From positions 62,001-126,000 of the forward strand of contig NZ_JAHSTV010000014.1 in NCBI RefSeq assembly GCF_019145235.1: a DNA stretch of 64,000 nt, read 5' to 3'. The notes beneath the pieces were generated by a model. The model saw nothing but the letters and a program-made list of their open reading frames with translations. It made no database searches and was not told where the DNA came from. Shown here piece by piece: positions 15,835 to 24,873 of this stretch (positions are counted from its first letter, which is position 1; each line of letters starts with the position of its first letter). Position numbers and translations under genes: made by a program. Source of the stretch: Pseudomonas farris (lineage in GTDB: Bacteria; Pseudomonadota; Gammaproteobacteria; Pseudomonadales; Pseudomonadaceae).

Positions 15835-15962
15835 GAGCATCCCTTAGATAACCAGAACCAACCTGTACGTATTCGCACATCCGGTACGAACACGATATTG
15901 CCTAGTAGTTCTTTATAGTCTGCCCAACGGGGTATCTCAAAAGTCCGGCGCGTGGTTGTGCC

Positions 15963-16397
15963 TCAAGATTTTTCCAGGTTGGCCAGGATGTGCCCGTGGA
16001 CTCGCATGCAGACCTTCAAATCCGCCTCATCGACGCCTTCGAACAGTTCGTGGCGCAATTGAGTGGCAATGGTTTCAATTTGTTCGATCAAGGGCCGGGC
16101 CGGGGCACAGAGGACGATTTTTTTCGCCCGACGGTCTTCCAGCACGGATTGGCGCTGCACCAGCCCCTGACTTTCCAGGCTGTCAAGCAATCGAGCCAGG
16201 GTAGGCCCTTCGACGCCGACGCTTTGCGCCAGTTCTCGCTGGGTGGGGGCATCATCGAAACGCGCCAGATGTAGCAACACCAGCCAGCGCGCCTGGGACA
16301 GACCCAGGCCAGCCAGTCGGCGGTCCAGTTCGGCACGCCAGCCCCGAGACATCTGGGCCAGTTGCATGCCAAAGCGGTGTTGATCGGTTAACGGCAT
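15963..16397 (-). CDS. MarR-family transcriptional regulator
   Basis: A 144-residue winged-helix regulator. Seen: N-terminal dimer helix (LAQMSRGWRAELDRRLAGLG), recognition region APTQRELAQSVGVEGPTLAR followed by LLDSLESQGLVQRQSVLEDR, and the wing DRRAKKIVLC. It resembles the SlyA/PecS branch. ATG 16397 has only a weak ribosome site. The FimV-like gene lies 128 bases downstream on the same strand and recQ upstream; this order is also seen in P. aeruginosa around PA3340-PA3344. Ligand and targets are unknown. Confidence 0.9.
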   Translation of the reverse strand: MPLTDQHRFGMQLAQMSRGWRAELDRRLAGLGLSQARWLVLLHLARFDDAPTQRELAQSVGVEGPTLARLLDSLESQGLVQRQSVLEDRRAKKIVLCAPARPLIEQIETIATQLRHELFEGVDEADLKVCMRVHGHILANLEKS

Positions 16398-16517
16398 AAA
16401 ACACTCATGGTTAGACTGAAAATAGAGAAAAACTAATTATTAGTCAGCTAAGCATGACCTTTGGCTATAGGCAAGGCTTGCTCTGTACTGAATCGTTACA
16501 TCTGTGCCGCAGGTCAT

Positions 16518-18644
16518 TCAGACTTCGAATTCCGACTGCAGGGCGGCACGAACGCAATACAAAACACCTTCCGGAACTCTCCCTGCGAACAGCGCGGCAA
16601 TCTCCGACACGGGCGGCAGTTCGCCTTCACCGTCGAGGAAAGCGTCCTGGACTTCACCCATCAACTCTTCCGGCAGATCCAGCGCCTGTTCCAGCGACAA
16701 CTGCTGCTTGCCGATCGCCTCGGCGAGCATCGCGTAGACGTTCTTTTCCGAGCATTGCAGCTGACCGGCGATCTGCAACGGTGTCATGCCGGCCCGAGCC
16801 AGTGTGATCAGCTCGTGGCGCACATCGGCCACCACTTTCGGCGCCTCGACCTGACCGCCGAGCACTTCGAGGAAGGCCTCGCCGTAACGCTCCAGTTTGC
16901 GCGCACCAACGCCGCTGACCGTGGCCATTTCTGCCAGCGAGGTCGGCTGGCTGCGGAGCATTTCCAGCAGGGTCGAGTCGGGGAAGATGACGTACGGCGG
17001 CACGCCATGCTCTTCGGCCAGTTTGCGACGCAGGGCACGCAAGGCTTCCCACTGTTCGCGTTCTTCGCCGCGAACCAGTTGGCTGGCCTGGCTCTTGCTG
17101 CTTTTGGCGGTGGTTTGCGGCTTGAGGTCGCGGCGCAGTTCCAGGGTCACTTCGCCCTTGAGCAACGGCCGACAGGTGTCACTCAGGCGCAGCCCGCCGT
17201 AGCCTTCGAGGTCGATGTCGGCCAGACCACGGGCAACAAGCTGGCGGAACAAGGAGCGCCATTCGCTTTCCCCCATCGCTTTGCCTACACCGTATACCGA
17301 CAAATGCTGATGACCGAAGCTGCGGACCTTTTCGTTGTCCTTGCCTAGCAATACGTCGACCAGATGACCGACGCCATAACGCTGACCGGTGCGGTAAATC
17401 GCCGACAGCGCCTGACGGGCCGGCTCGGTGGCATCCCAGGTCTGTACGCCGTCGACGCAGTTGTCGCAATGGCCGCAGGGCTCGGGCATGTCTTCGTCGA
17501 AGTACGCGAGCAGGGTCTGTCGGCGGCAGCGGGTTTCTTCGCAAAGCGAGAGCATGGCGTCGAGCTTGTGCTGCTCCAGACGCTTGTGGCGCTCGTCGCC
17601 TTCGGAGTTTTGCAGCATCTGCTTGAGCATCACCACGTCTTGCAGGCCGTACGCCATCCAGGCATCCGCCGGCAGGCCATCACGACCGCCGCGACCGGTT
17701 TCCTGGTAGTAGGCCTCAAGGGACTTCGGCAAATCGAGGTGCGCGACAAAACGTACGTTAGGCTTGTCGATGCCCATGCCGAACGCCACGGTGGCGACCA
17801 TGATCAACCCTTCTTCGTTGAGGAAGCGCTTCTGGTGATGGCCCCGCGTGTCGTTGGGCAGACCGGCGTGGTACGGCAGCGCCGGGAAACCCTGCTCGCT
17901 GAGGAACACCGCTACCTCATCAACCTTTTTGCGCGACAGGCAGTAAACGATACCCGCATCGCTGCGCCGCTCGGCGAGGAACGCCAGCAACTGCTTGCGC
18001 GGCTGTTCCTTGGGCACGATGCGATAAAAAATGTTGGGGCGGTCGAAACTCGAGAGGAAGCGCTCGGCATCCTGCAAATGCAGGCGATCGACGATTTCTT
18101 CGCGGGTGCGCTTGTCGGCCGTCGCGGTCAGGGCAATACGCGGGACGCTGGGGAACAATTCCGCCAACTGGCCCAACTGCAGGTATTCCCGACGGAAGTC
18201 ATGACCCCATTGGGACACGCAATGCGCTTCGTCGATGGCGAACAGGGCGATTTCAAGGCTTTGCAAGAACGCCAGCATGCGCGGCTGAACCAGGCGCTCG
18301 GGCGCCAGGTAGAGCATTTTCACCTCGCCGCGCTTGATCCGCGCCGCCAGATCACGCTGTTGCTCAGCGCTCAGCGTGGAGTTCAACGCCGCCGCAGCGA
18401 CGCCCAGCTCTTCGAGGGTGGCGACCTGATCGTCCATCAGCGCGATCAGCGGCGATACCACCACCGCCAAGCCTTCGCGCAGCAGTGCCGGCACCTGGAA
18501 GCACAAGGATTTGCCGCCACCGGTAGGCATCAGCACCAGGGCGTCGCCGCCACTGGCCACGCGCTCAATGATTGCACCCTGACGGCCACGGAAACTGTCG
18601 TAGCCGAAGATGTCCTTGAGGACGCGTTGAGCCTGTTCGAGCAT
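16518..18644 (-). CDS. recQ: ATP-dependent DNA helicase RecQ
   Basis: A 708-residue RecQ helicase acting 3'-5' in recombination and fork repair. Order: helicase core with Walker A LMPTGGGKSLCFQ, DEAH box FAIDEAHCVSQWGHDFRREY, motif VI VAHLDLPKSLEAYYQETGRG; RQC domain with four zinc cysteines in CEETRC and CGHCDNC, then a winged helix; HRDC domain near the C-terminus (YVIFPDSTLLEMLRSQPTSL). ATG 18644 after GGAG gives the conserved start MLEQAQRVLKDIFGY; the open frame continues upstream without conservation. The length is about 100 longer than E. coli RecQ (609), owing to a C-terminal extension. Confidence 0.96.
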   Translation of the reverse strand: MLEQAQRVLKDIFGYDSFRGRQGAIIERVASGGDALVLMPTGGGKSLCFQVPALLREGLAVVVSPLIALMDDQVATLEELGVAAAALNSTLSAEQQRDLAARIKRGEVKMLYLAPERLVQPRMLAFLQSLEIALFAIDEAHCVSQWGHDFRREYLQLGQLAELFPSVPRIALTATADKRTREEIVDRLHLQDAERFLSSFDRPNIFYRIVPKEQPRKQLLAFLAERRSDAGIVYCLSRKKVDEVAVFLSEQGFPALPYHAGLPNDTRGHHQKRFLNEEGLIMVATVAFGMGIDKPNVRFVAHLDLPKSLEAYYQETGRGGRDGLPADAWMAYGLQDVVMLKQMLQNSEGDERHKRLEQHKLDAMLSLCEETRCRRQTLLAYFDEDMPEPCGHCDNCVDGVQTWDATEPARQALSAIYRTGQRYGVGHLVDVLLGKDNEKVRSFGHQHLSVYGVGKAMGESEWRSLFRQLVARGLADIDLEGYGGLRLSDTCRPLLKGEVTLELRRDLKPQTTAKSSKSQASQLVRGEEREQWEALRALRRKLAEEHGVPPYVIFPDSTLLEMLRSQPTSLAEMATVSGVGARKLERYGEAFLEVLGGQVEAPKVVADVRHELITLARAGMTPLQIAGQLQCSEKNVYAMLAEAIGKQQLSLEQALDLPEELMGEVQDAFLDGEGELPPVSEIAALFAGRVPEGVLYCVRAALQSEFEV

Positions 18645-19044
18645 AAAAACTCCAAAAATCACCGAAACATCCCTGCAAGGCTGGTTCAGAATCATGAAAG
18701 CTGCACCGACAAATCGTAAGTGCGCATTGCATGACGCTGCACATTTCAGCCGTGACGCCAGCAGGGCATCACAAAACGCGCGAGTATACCCGACGCCTGT
18801 CCGGCAAAGGGCGCCGCTGAGAAGACACATGAAAGCCAACTTGTGGGAGCGAGCCTGCTCGCGACAGCGGTGGGCCAGTCAATATTGTTATTGAATGTTA
18901 TGTCGTTATCGCGAGCAGGCTCGCTCCCACAGGGAATGCAGTGTCCCGCATGCCTGCATAGGGGCAAATATGCCGAGCGGCTGGCCTGAGCGCTCAAGAA
19001 GGCCTAGAATTCCCGCATCGTATATTCCCCAAGGTAGCCCTTTA
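18645..19044. other. 400-bp intergenic region between recQ and yecA
   Basis: Divergent promoter region. 18645-18840 holds no convincing ORF or strong promoter match that I can read; 18842-18931 is a REP doublet; the remainder leads into the yecA ribosome site AAGGTAGCCC. No LexA box was recognised before recQ. Confidence 0.6.
18842..18931. repeat. REP doublet (GAGCCTGCTCGCGA variant, inward heads)
   Basis: TGTGGGAGCGAGCCTGCTCG and its inverse flank an AT-rich spacer (CAATATTGTTATTGAATG). The head differs from the main family at two positions; the same variant recurs at 46886-46979. Confidence 0.85.
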
Positions 19045-19632
19045 ATGTCCTTCGCTGAGCAACTAACCCGCCTGCAAGTCTTCCTCGACGCCGACGAGCT
19101 GCATGACGAGGCGCTGGACTACGTGGCCGCCCACGGCTACCTCACCGCGCTGTCGATCTGTTCCGAAAGCGTTCCCGACCGTGAATGGATCGACGCACTC
19201 TTCGCCGAAGAGCCGCATTACGCCGACGACACCGAGCGTGAAGCGATCGAATCCACCCTGCTGTTGCTCAAGGCGCACATCGCCCGCCAACTGGCGTCCG
19301 ACGAAGAGTTCGAGCTGCCGTGTGACCTGGACTTGGGCGAAGAGCCGGATGACTCCGACCTGCGCGGCTGGTGCATCGGTTTCATGGAAGGCGTATTCCT
19401 GCGCGAAGCCGCCTGGTTCGAAACCGCCGAAGACGAAGTCAGCGAAATGCTGCTGCCGATCATGGTCGGTTCCGGTCTGTTCGACGAACAGCCAGAGTTC
19501 GAAGACATCGCCAAAGACGCCAACCTGATGGACGACATGATCGTGCAGATCCCGGAAGCCCTGACCGCGCTGTACCTGCTGTGCCAGGCGCCAGACGAAA
19601 AACCGGCGATTCTCAAGCCACGTCACCACTAA
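19045..19632 (+). CDS. YecA/UPF0149-family protein
   Basis: A 195-residue acidic protein of the UPF0149 (YecA/YgfB) family. Seen: LDYVAAHGYLTALSICSESV, ADDTEREAIESTLLLLKAHI and the signature SDLRGWCIGFMEGVFLREAAW, followed by acidic helices. E. coli YecA has a C-terminal zinc-binding SEC-C motif; this protein ends PAILKPRHH with no Cys cluster. Function is unknown; the all-helical fold suggests a protein-binding role. ATG 19045 follows AAGGTAGCCCTTTA. The DUF454 gene starts 10 bases downstream, probably co-transcribed. Confidence 0.88.
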   Translation: MSFAEQLTRLQVFLDADELHDEALDYVAAHGYLTALSICSESVPDREWIDALFAEEPHYADDTEREAIESTLLLLKAHIARQLASDEEFELPCDLDLGEEPDDSDLRGWCIGFMEGVFLREAAWFETAEDEVSEMLLPIMVGSGLFDEQPEFEDIAKDANLMDDMIVQIPEALTALYLLCQAPDEKPAILKPRHH

Positions 19633-19642
19633 GGTTTTGCCT

Positions 19643-20038
19643 ATGGACAACCCCATAGGCAACCGCCCCCTGATGTTGCGCTACGTCCTGCTGGCCATCG
19701 GCTGGCTGAGCGTAGCGCTGGGGGTGATCGGGATTTTCCTGCCGGTGCTGCCCACCACACCGTTCCTGTTGCTGGCGGCCGCCTGTTTCGCCCGCAGCTC
19801 GCCGCGTTTCTATCAGTGGCTGGTTGAACATCCACGGCTGGGGCCGTGGGTTCGCGACTACCTGAGCGGCAATGGCATTCCGCTCAAGGGCAAGGTCTAC
19901 GCCATCGGATTGATGTGGGCGAGCATCCTGCTTTCCTGCTATCTGGTGCCCCTGCCGTGGGCGCGCGGGTTCATGCTGACCAGTGCAGTGCTGGTGACGG
20001 TTTATATCCTCAAGCAGAAAACCCTGCACAAATCTTGA
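19643..20038 (+). CDS. DUF454 (YbaN-family) inner-membrane protein
   Basis: A 131-residue small membrane protein. Seen: three hydrophobic helices, with the family signature GVIGIFLPVLPTTPFLLLAA across the first loop and CFARSSPRFYQWLVEHPRLG after it, then VRDYLSGNGIPLKGKVYAIG. The function of YbaN is unknown. ATG 19643 was chosen over the TTG at 19637. It follows yecA by 10 bases. A 15-bp perfect hairpin follows the stop codon. Confidence 0.9.
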   Translation: MDNPIGNRPLMLRYVLLAIGWLSVALGVIGIFLPVLPTTPFLLLAAACFARSSPRFYQWLVEHPRLGPWVRDYLSGNGIPLKGKVYAIGLMWASILLSCYLVPLPWARGFMLTSAVLVTVYILKQKTLHKS

Positions 20039-20041
20039 GAT

Positions 20042-20074
20042 TGATCGTTCCCACGGTCCCCGTGGGAACGATCA
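20042..20074. repeat. 15-bp perfect hairpin (GTTCCCACGG family)
   Basis: TGATCGTTCCCACGG, 3-base loop, CCGTGGGAACGATCA. It starts four bases after the DUF454 stop and has no T-run. It looks like a short intergenic palindrome common in pseudomonads and may also act as a 3' end stabiliser or terminator. Confidence 0.75.
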
Positions 20075-20162
20075 TCGACTCTGCGTCTTTCGTCCGACGA
20101 CCTGCCCTTCCTCGCTGAAAACACCGCCTAGACTTCAGACATCTGCACCCGAGCAGCCAGAC

Positions 20163-20870
20163 ATGTCCCGCAGTCCGCGTAGTCCAGGATGGTCAACGCT
20201 CCGACTTCGGTTCGGCGGATGGCTGCTGCTGACGAGTTTTCTGCTGGCAGGGTTGGGCAGCGTATGGGCCGACTGGGACTTTGCGCAGATTCTGCAAACG
20301 GCCGAAAAACGCTACGCCCCCCTTGGCCTGGCCCGGGGACGGATCGAGGCCTGGAGTCAAATGCTGCAAAGCGAACGCAACCAGCCTGAGCGCGAACAAC
20401 TGAACGCGGTCAATCGCTTCTTCAATCAACAACTGAGCTTTCAGGACGACACGCGTATCTGGCGTCAGACCGATTACTGGGCCACGCCCGTCGAATCCTT
20501 GATCAAGGGCGCCGCCGACTGCGAGGACTACGCCCTGGCGAAATATTTCAGCCTGCGTCACCTAGGCATTCCCAGCGAGAAACTGCGCATCACCTACGTC
20601 AAGGCCCTGACTCAGAACCAGGCGCACATGGTGTTGACCTTCTACAGCAGCCCCACGGCCGACCCGCTGGTGCTGGACAATCTGACCGGGGAGATCCGCC
20701 CCGCGTCCCAACGCAAAGACCTGTTGCCGGTGTACGCCTTTAACGCCGAAGGCCTGTACTTGCCGGGAGCCCATGGTGGCAAACGCAGCAGCGACTCGAA
20801 AAAACTGTCGCGCTGGCAAGACGTGTTGAAAAAAATGCAATTTGAAGGGTTCGCCGTGGGCGAAGGCTAG
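20163..20870 (+). CDS. lapG: Periplasmic cysteine protease LapG
   Basis: A 235-residue transglutaminase-like cysteine protease (DUF920). LapG cleaves the N-terminus of LapA-type surface adhesins in the periplasm and so releases biofilm cells; it needs Ca2+. Seen: a leader with a hydrophobic segment (about 19-36), catalytic C120 in GAADCEDYALAKYFSLRHLG, H155 in QNQAHMVLTFY and D172 in PLVLDNLTGEI; the C-E-D run also holds the calcium-site acids. The next gene, lapD, starts 21 bases downstream; LapD sequesters LapG when bound to c-di-GMP. No target adhesin is in the window. Confidence 0.94.
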   Translation: MSRSPRSPGWSTLRLRFGGWLLLTSFLLAGLGSVWADWDFAQILQTAEKRYAPLGLARGRIEAWSQMLQSERNQPEREQLNAVNRFFNQQLSFQDDTRIWRQTDYWATPVESLIKGAADCEDYALAKYFSLRHLGIPSEKLRITYVKALTQNQAHMVLTFYSSPTADPLVLDNLTGEIRPASQRKDLLPVYAFNAEGLYLPGAHGGKRSSDSKKLSRWQDVLKKMQFEGFAVGEG

Positions 20871-20891
20871 CCGCTACTGCAAGGAGCGTTT

Positions 20892-22832
20892 ATGTCACTG
20901 CGTAAACAGTTGTTTCTCGCCATTTGCCTGTTCTTGCTGGTGGCCTTCGGCGGCAGTTTTTTTGTCAGCCTGGAAAGCTCTCGCGAACAGACGCTCAGCC
21001 AGTTGCGCTCCCACGCCCAGGACGCCGCCACGGCGCTGGGCTTGTCATTGACTGCACAGATCGATGACCCGGCGATGATCGAGTTGATGGTCAGCTCGAT
21101 TTTCGACAGTGGTTATTTCAGCAGCATCCGGGTCGTCAATATTGTGGATGAACAAGTGTTGGTGGAACGCAGCGCACCGCCGCAAATCGAGGGTGTTCCC
21201 GGCTGGTTCGTCAGTCTGGTTGACCTGCGTCCACAGGGTGGCGATGCGCTGATCATGCGTGGCTGGGAGCAAGCGGCTCGGGTCGAAGTGCTGAGCAATC
21301 CGCAATTCGCCTTGGCCAAACTCTGGGACAGTACCCTCGGCAGCCTGATCTGGTTGCTGATTTGCGGGTTACTTAGCGCGGTATTTGGTGGCTGGCTGTT
21401 GCGCCGGCAATTGCGCCCGCTCGACAACATGGTCAAACAGGCTGAAGCCATCAGCAAACGCGAGTTTCGCAGTTTGCCGAAACTGCCGCGCACACCGGAA
21501 CTCAAACGCGTGGTGCTGGCCATGAACCAAATGGTCGAGAAGCTCAAAGCGTTGTTCGCCGAAGAAGCCGCGCGCAGCGAAAAACTGCGCTCCGAATCTT
21601 ATCAGGACAACCTCACGGGCCTGGCCAACCGGCGTTTGCTGGATGAACAACTGGCCGACCAATTACTGGTTTCCGAGCAAAGCCGCGACGGCCATTTGCT
21701 CATGCTGCGGATCAATGACCTGATCGGCCTCAACCAACGTCTGGGCGGTCAGCGCACCGATGCCCTGATTGGCGCCGTCGGCGAATTGCTCAAACGCCTG
21801 ACGCTGCCACCAGAACGTCGAACCTGGCTCGCGGCGCGCAATCGCGGTGGCGAATTCAGCTTGCTGACCCCGGGCCTGGACAGCAAGGATGCTGCACGCC
21901 TGGCTTCCGAAATCAGCGCCACCCTGGAAAACCTGCGCCTGACCGGTGCCAGCGACTGCATGCCCGTGGCACATCTGGGCGTGGTCGCCTATCACCCCGG
22001 CGAACCGGCGAACGACGTGCTGCTGCGCCTCGATCAAGCGCTGACCCAGGCCCGGCAACACCCCGAGCGGCCGTGGATACACATGACCCATTCCGATACC
22101 GCGCCGAACCAGTCCCAACACGATTGGCGCAGCTGGATCGACGACGCGCTGACCGAGGGCAAGATGCAGCTGTATTTTCAACCGGTGGTGCAGTGCGCCG
22201 ATACCAGCCAGGTGTTGCATCACAAAGTCCTCGCGCGCCTGCTCGACCCGCAAGGCGACGCGATCGCCGCCGGACATTTCCTGCCGTGGATCGAGCGCCT
22301 TGGCTGGTCGGCACGATTCGATCTGGTGATGCTCGAAACCACTCTCGAATATCTGGCCGCCAACCGTTGGCCACTCGCGTTGAGCCTCTCCGGCAGCACC
22401 CTGCGCGATCAAGCGCAGCTGCAACAAATTCTCGATCTGCTGGAATCACTGCCGGAACTCGCGCCACTGCTGACCCTGGAAATCGACGAACGCCAACTGC
22501 CGCCCCCCGAAGAACTGCAACGTCTGAGCCACAGTCTGCTCAACACCGGTTATCGCATCGGGCTGCAGCACTTCGGCGGTAGCTTCAACCAGATCGGTAA
22601 CCTGACGCAGTTGGGGCTGGCTTACCTGAAAATCGACGGAGCCTATATTCGGGGCATCGATGAACAGACTGACAAACGCCTGTTCATCGAGGCGATTTTC
22701 CGGGCAACCAACAGCATTGATTTGCCGTTGATTGCCGAGATGGTGGAAACGCAGGGGGAACTGGAAGCGATTCGGGAGCTGGGGTTGTTTGGGGTGATGG
22801 GAAGACTGATTGGGCCACCGGAGCCGATGTGA
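20892..22832 (+). CDS. lapD: Inner-membrane c-di-GMP receptor LapD
   Basis: A 646-residue c-di-GMP effector. Order: transmembrane helix 1 (about 8-27), periplasmic LapG-binding domain (about 28-150), helix 2 (about 152-172), HAMP, degenerate GGDEF domain (RGGEF at 318-322) and degenerate EAL domain (KVLAR at 445-449). Both active sites lack catalytic signatures, as in known LapD, which binds c-di-GMP with its EAL domain and then holds LapG in the periplasm. ATG 20892 follows AAGGAG. It is adjacent to lapG. Length (about 648 expected) and the KVLAR motif agree with LapD. Confidence 0.94.
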   Translation: MSLRKQLFLAICLFLLVAFGGSFFVSLESSREQTLSQLRSHAQDAATALGLSLTAQIDDPAMIELMVSSIFDSGYFSSIRVVNIVDEQVLVERSAPPQIEGVPGWFVSLVDLRPQGGDALIMRGWEQAARVEVLSNPQFALAKLWDSTLGSLIWLLICGLLSAVFGGWLLRRQLRPLDNMVKQAEAISKREFRSLPKLPRTPELKRVVLAMNQMVEKLKALFAEEAARSEKLRSESYQDNLTGLANRRLLDEQLADQLLVSEQSRDGHLLMLRINDLIGLNQRLGGQRTDALIGAVGELLKRLTLPPERRTWLAARNRGGEFSLLTPGLDSKDAARLASEISATLENLRLTGASDCMPVAHLGVVAYHPGEPANDVLLRLDQALTQARQHPERPWIHMTHSDTAPNQSQHDWRSWIDDALTEGKMQLYFQPVVQCADTSQVLHHKVLARLLDPQGDAIAAGHFLPWIERLGWSARFDLVMLETTLEYLAANRWPLALSLSGSTLRDQAQLQQILDLLESLPELAPLLTLEIDERQLPPPEELQRLSHSLLNTGYRIGLQHFGGSFNQIGNLTQLGLAYLKIDGAYIRGIDEQTDKRLFIEAIFRATNSIDLPLIAEMVETQGELEAIRELGLFGVMGRLIGPPEPM

Positions 22833-22873
22833 GTCGCAAGGCCCGCATGATCAGATACACCGCGTCATCGTTC

Positions 22874-22895
22874 ATCGCGAGCAAGCTCGCCCCCA
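22874..22895. repeat. Single degenerate REP half
   Basis: CATCGCGAGCAAGCTCGCCC matches one head of the main REP family without an inverted partner. It lies between convergent lapD and the AI-2E transporter gene. Confidence 0.6.
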
Positions 22896-22916
22896 AAGGT
22901 GTTCAGTGCCAGCGCC

Positions 22917-23972
22917 TCAGGGCCGGCGATCCTCGACCCGAGCCTGACTCTTGCTCCAATCGGTCAGCAGGCTGTAAGCCACGGCCAACAACGTCGGGCC
23001 GATGAACAGACCGATAAACCCGAACGCAATCAACCCGCCAAACACCCCAAGCAGCACAATCACCAACGGCAAATTCCCGCCCCGACTGATCAGGTACGGC
23101 TTAAGTACGTTGTCGACTCCGCTGATGATGAACGTACCCCAGATCCCGAGGAACACCGCCATCCCGTACTCACCCTTCCAGGCCAACCACGCCGTGGCCG
23201 GAATCCACACCAACGGCGGCCCCATCGGAATCAGACTTAGCAAAAACGTCACAATCCCCAGCACCAGCGCCCCAGGCACGCCGGCAATCAGGAAACCGAT
23301 CAACGCCAGCACGGCCTGAGCCGCCGCCGTACCGATCACCCCATTGACCACCCGCTGCACCGTGCCCGCCACCAGGTCTATGTAATACCCGGCGCGGTCG
23401 CCAATCAGCCGTTCCAGCAACCCATGGACAAACACCGCCAACCGCGGACCGTCCCGGTAGAAAAAGAACACAAAGACAATACTCAACGTCAGCTCGAGGA
23501 TGCCACCGCCAATCTGTGCACTGCGCGCCAGCAACCAGTTACCGACCTGCCCCAGATAAGGCTTGATCGCCAGCATCATCGCTGCGCCTTGCTGATCGAT
23601 GCTGTTCCAGATACCCACCAACCGCTCGCCGACCAAGGGAATACTGCCCAGCCAGGTCGGTGCTTCAGGCAGACCGTCGACTTGCACATCCTTGATGAAC
23701 ACCGTGGCATCGCGTACATGATCCGCCAGGTTGAAGCCCAGCCACACTAGCGGTGCTGCCACCAACAACATCCAGCCCAACGTCAGTAACAGCGCCGCCA
23801 GGGATTCACGGCCATTGAGCCAACGGGTCAACAAACGCATCAGCGGCCAACTGGCAAACGCCAGCACCGCCCCCCAGAACAGCGCCGACCAGAACGGCGC
23901 CATTACCCAGAAGCTCGCGCCAAACAGCACCAGGAGCAGAATCTGCACCAACAGCCGATCGTTATTGGGCAT
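22917..23972 (-). CDS. AI-2E family (YdiK-type) membrane permease
   Basis: A 351-residue AI-2 exporter-superfamily protein with about seven or eight membrane helices. Seen: N-terminal LLVLFGASFWVMAPFWSALF, RDGPRLAVFVHGLLERLIGD in the cytosolic region, and the conserved GIVTFLLSLIPMGPPLVWIP with GVDNVLKPYLISRGGNLPL. The superfamily includes TqsA and Na+/H+ antiporters, so the substrate is open; autoinducer-2 export is not implied. ATG 23972. It converges on lapD. Nothing links it to lapGD beyond position. Confidence 0.88.
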   Translation of the reverse strand: MPNNDRLLVQILLLVLFGASFWVMAPFWSALFWGAVLAFASWPLMRLLTRWLNGRESLAALLLTLGWMLLVAAPLVWLGFNLADHVRDATVFIKDVQVDGLPEAPTWLGSIPLVGERLVGIWNSIDQQGAAMMLAIKPYLGQVGNWLLARSAQIGGGILELTLSIVFVFFFYRDGPRLAVFVHGLLERLIGDRAGYYIDLVAGTVQRVVNGVIGTAAAQAVLALIGFLIAGVPGALVLGIVTFLLSLIPMGPPLVWIPATAWLAWKGEYGMAVFLGIWGTFIISGVDNVLKPYLISRGGNLPLVIVLLGVFGGLIAFGFIGLFIGPTLLAVAYSLLTDWSKSQARVEDRRP

Positions 23973-24054
23973 GTATGATCCCGAAAAAAGTCAGACGAAA
24001 AAGTCAGTCAACGAAGAGTAGGCGAATGCGCAGAACACGTTCGCCCAATGAAGC

Positions 24055-24873
24055 TTACCGCAACAGCTCGAAGTGCAGGCCAGAGCCTTCGACGTTGCCG
24101 GTTTCCATCCGTGCCGACCGTACGCCTTGGCCGATCAGCGCCTGGCGCCAGGCTTCAGCATTGGGCCCCGAAACATTGACGCGCAATGTGGTGTCCAGGT
24201 TCAGGCCTCGGGAAATCAAACGCAGCCAGGTGTCGTCAGGGTCACCGTCGAGTTTGGGAAAATCAAGTTCACCGGTGCTCTTGAGCTGCCGCAGCAAGGT
24301 CGCGGAAGTTGGCAGCAAATCACCCAGCGGCGCCGTGGCATCGAACTGTTCGACGTGCAGATAAGCCCTGCGATTACCGCGCGTGATGCTGTAAAGCGCC
24401 ACGAGCGTATTGTCTTGAGGGGCCGCCAGACGCAACAGCAAATAAGCCTGCTGATTATCGGCGCCATACAATTTGGCATTACCGAAGACTTCATTGGCCC
24501 ACAGGCTGCTTTCGCCACAATCCCGGGCCTGGCACCAGAACAACAACTCGGCGCCCTGCTTTTGCAAGGCTTCGCGAGCGTTGGTGAAGGCATCGGTAGA
24601 GGAATGCTCCGGTGGTAATTCGTAGGTCACCGAGGTGGTTTGACCCCGGGCGGTGACTTGGCCGTCAAAGCGCAACTGACCACTGATCTTGCGGATAGAA
24701 CCCAGCGGGTAGATCCGCTCAAGCTCGACAGCCGGGCGATAGTCGACGATCTGCGCATCGGCCATACGCGGCACGATCGGCAGGTCCTGACTGCCAGGGA
24801 TATCAGCGGCAAATAAAAGAGGACTGAAACAACACAGCGCCAGCAGAGTGAGTGAACGCATGGAGAGACTCAT
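24055..24873 (-). CDS. DUF4892-domain exported protein
   Basis: A 272-residue secreted or periplasmic protein of unknown function. Seen: signal peptide (SLTLLALCCFSPLLFAADIP), then a beta-rich domain (QIVDYRPAVELERIYPLGSI; CQARDCGESSLWANEVFGNA with two Cys that may pair) and a C-terminal segment with an OmpA-like flavour (GLNLDTTLRVNVSGPNAEAW, similar to the DTxxRVxGHTD register). The start at 24873 overlaps the GST stop by ATGA, suggesting translational coupling; an internal ATG at 24861 is possible. It is the last gene of the minus-strand cluster that begins with the acyl-CoA ligase. Confidence 0.82.
   Translation of the reverse strand: MSLSMRSLTLLALCCFSPLLFAADIPGSQDLPIVPRMADAQIVDYRPAVELERIYPLGSIRKISGQLRFDGQVTARGQTTSVTYELPPEHSSTDAFTNAREALQKQGAELLFWCQARDCGESSLWANEVFGNAKLYGADNQQAYLLLRLAAPQDNTLVALYSITRGNRRAYLHVEQFDATAPLGDLLPTSATLLRQLKSTGELDFPKLDGDPDDTWLRLISRGLNLDTTLRVNVSGPNAEAWRQALIGQGVRSARMETGNVEGSGLHFELLR

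Noticed and set aside
17364..18719. 451-codon plus-strand frame opposite recQ
   Set aside because: Antisense shadow of RecQ coding.
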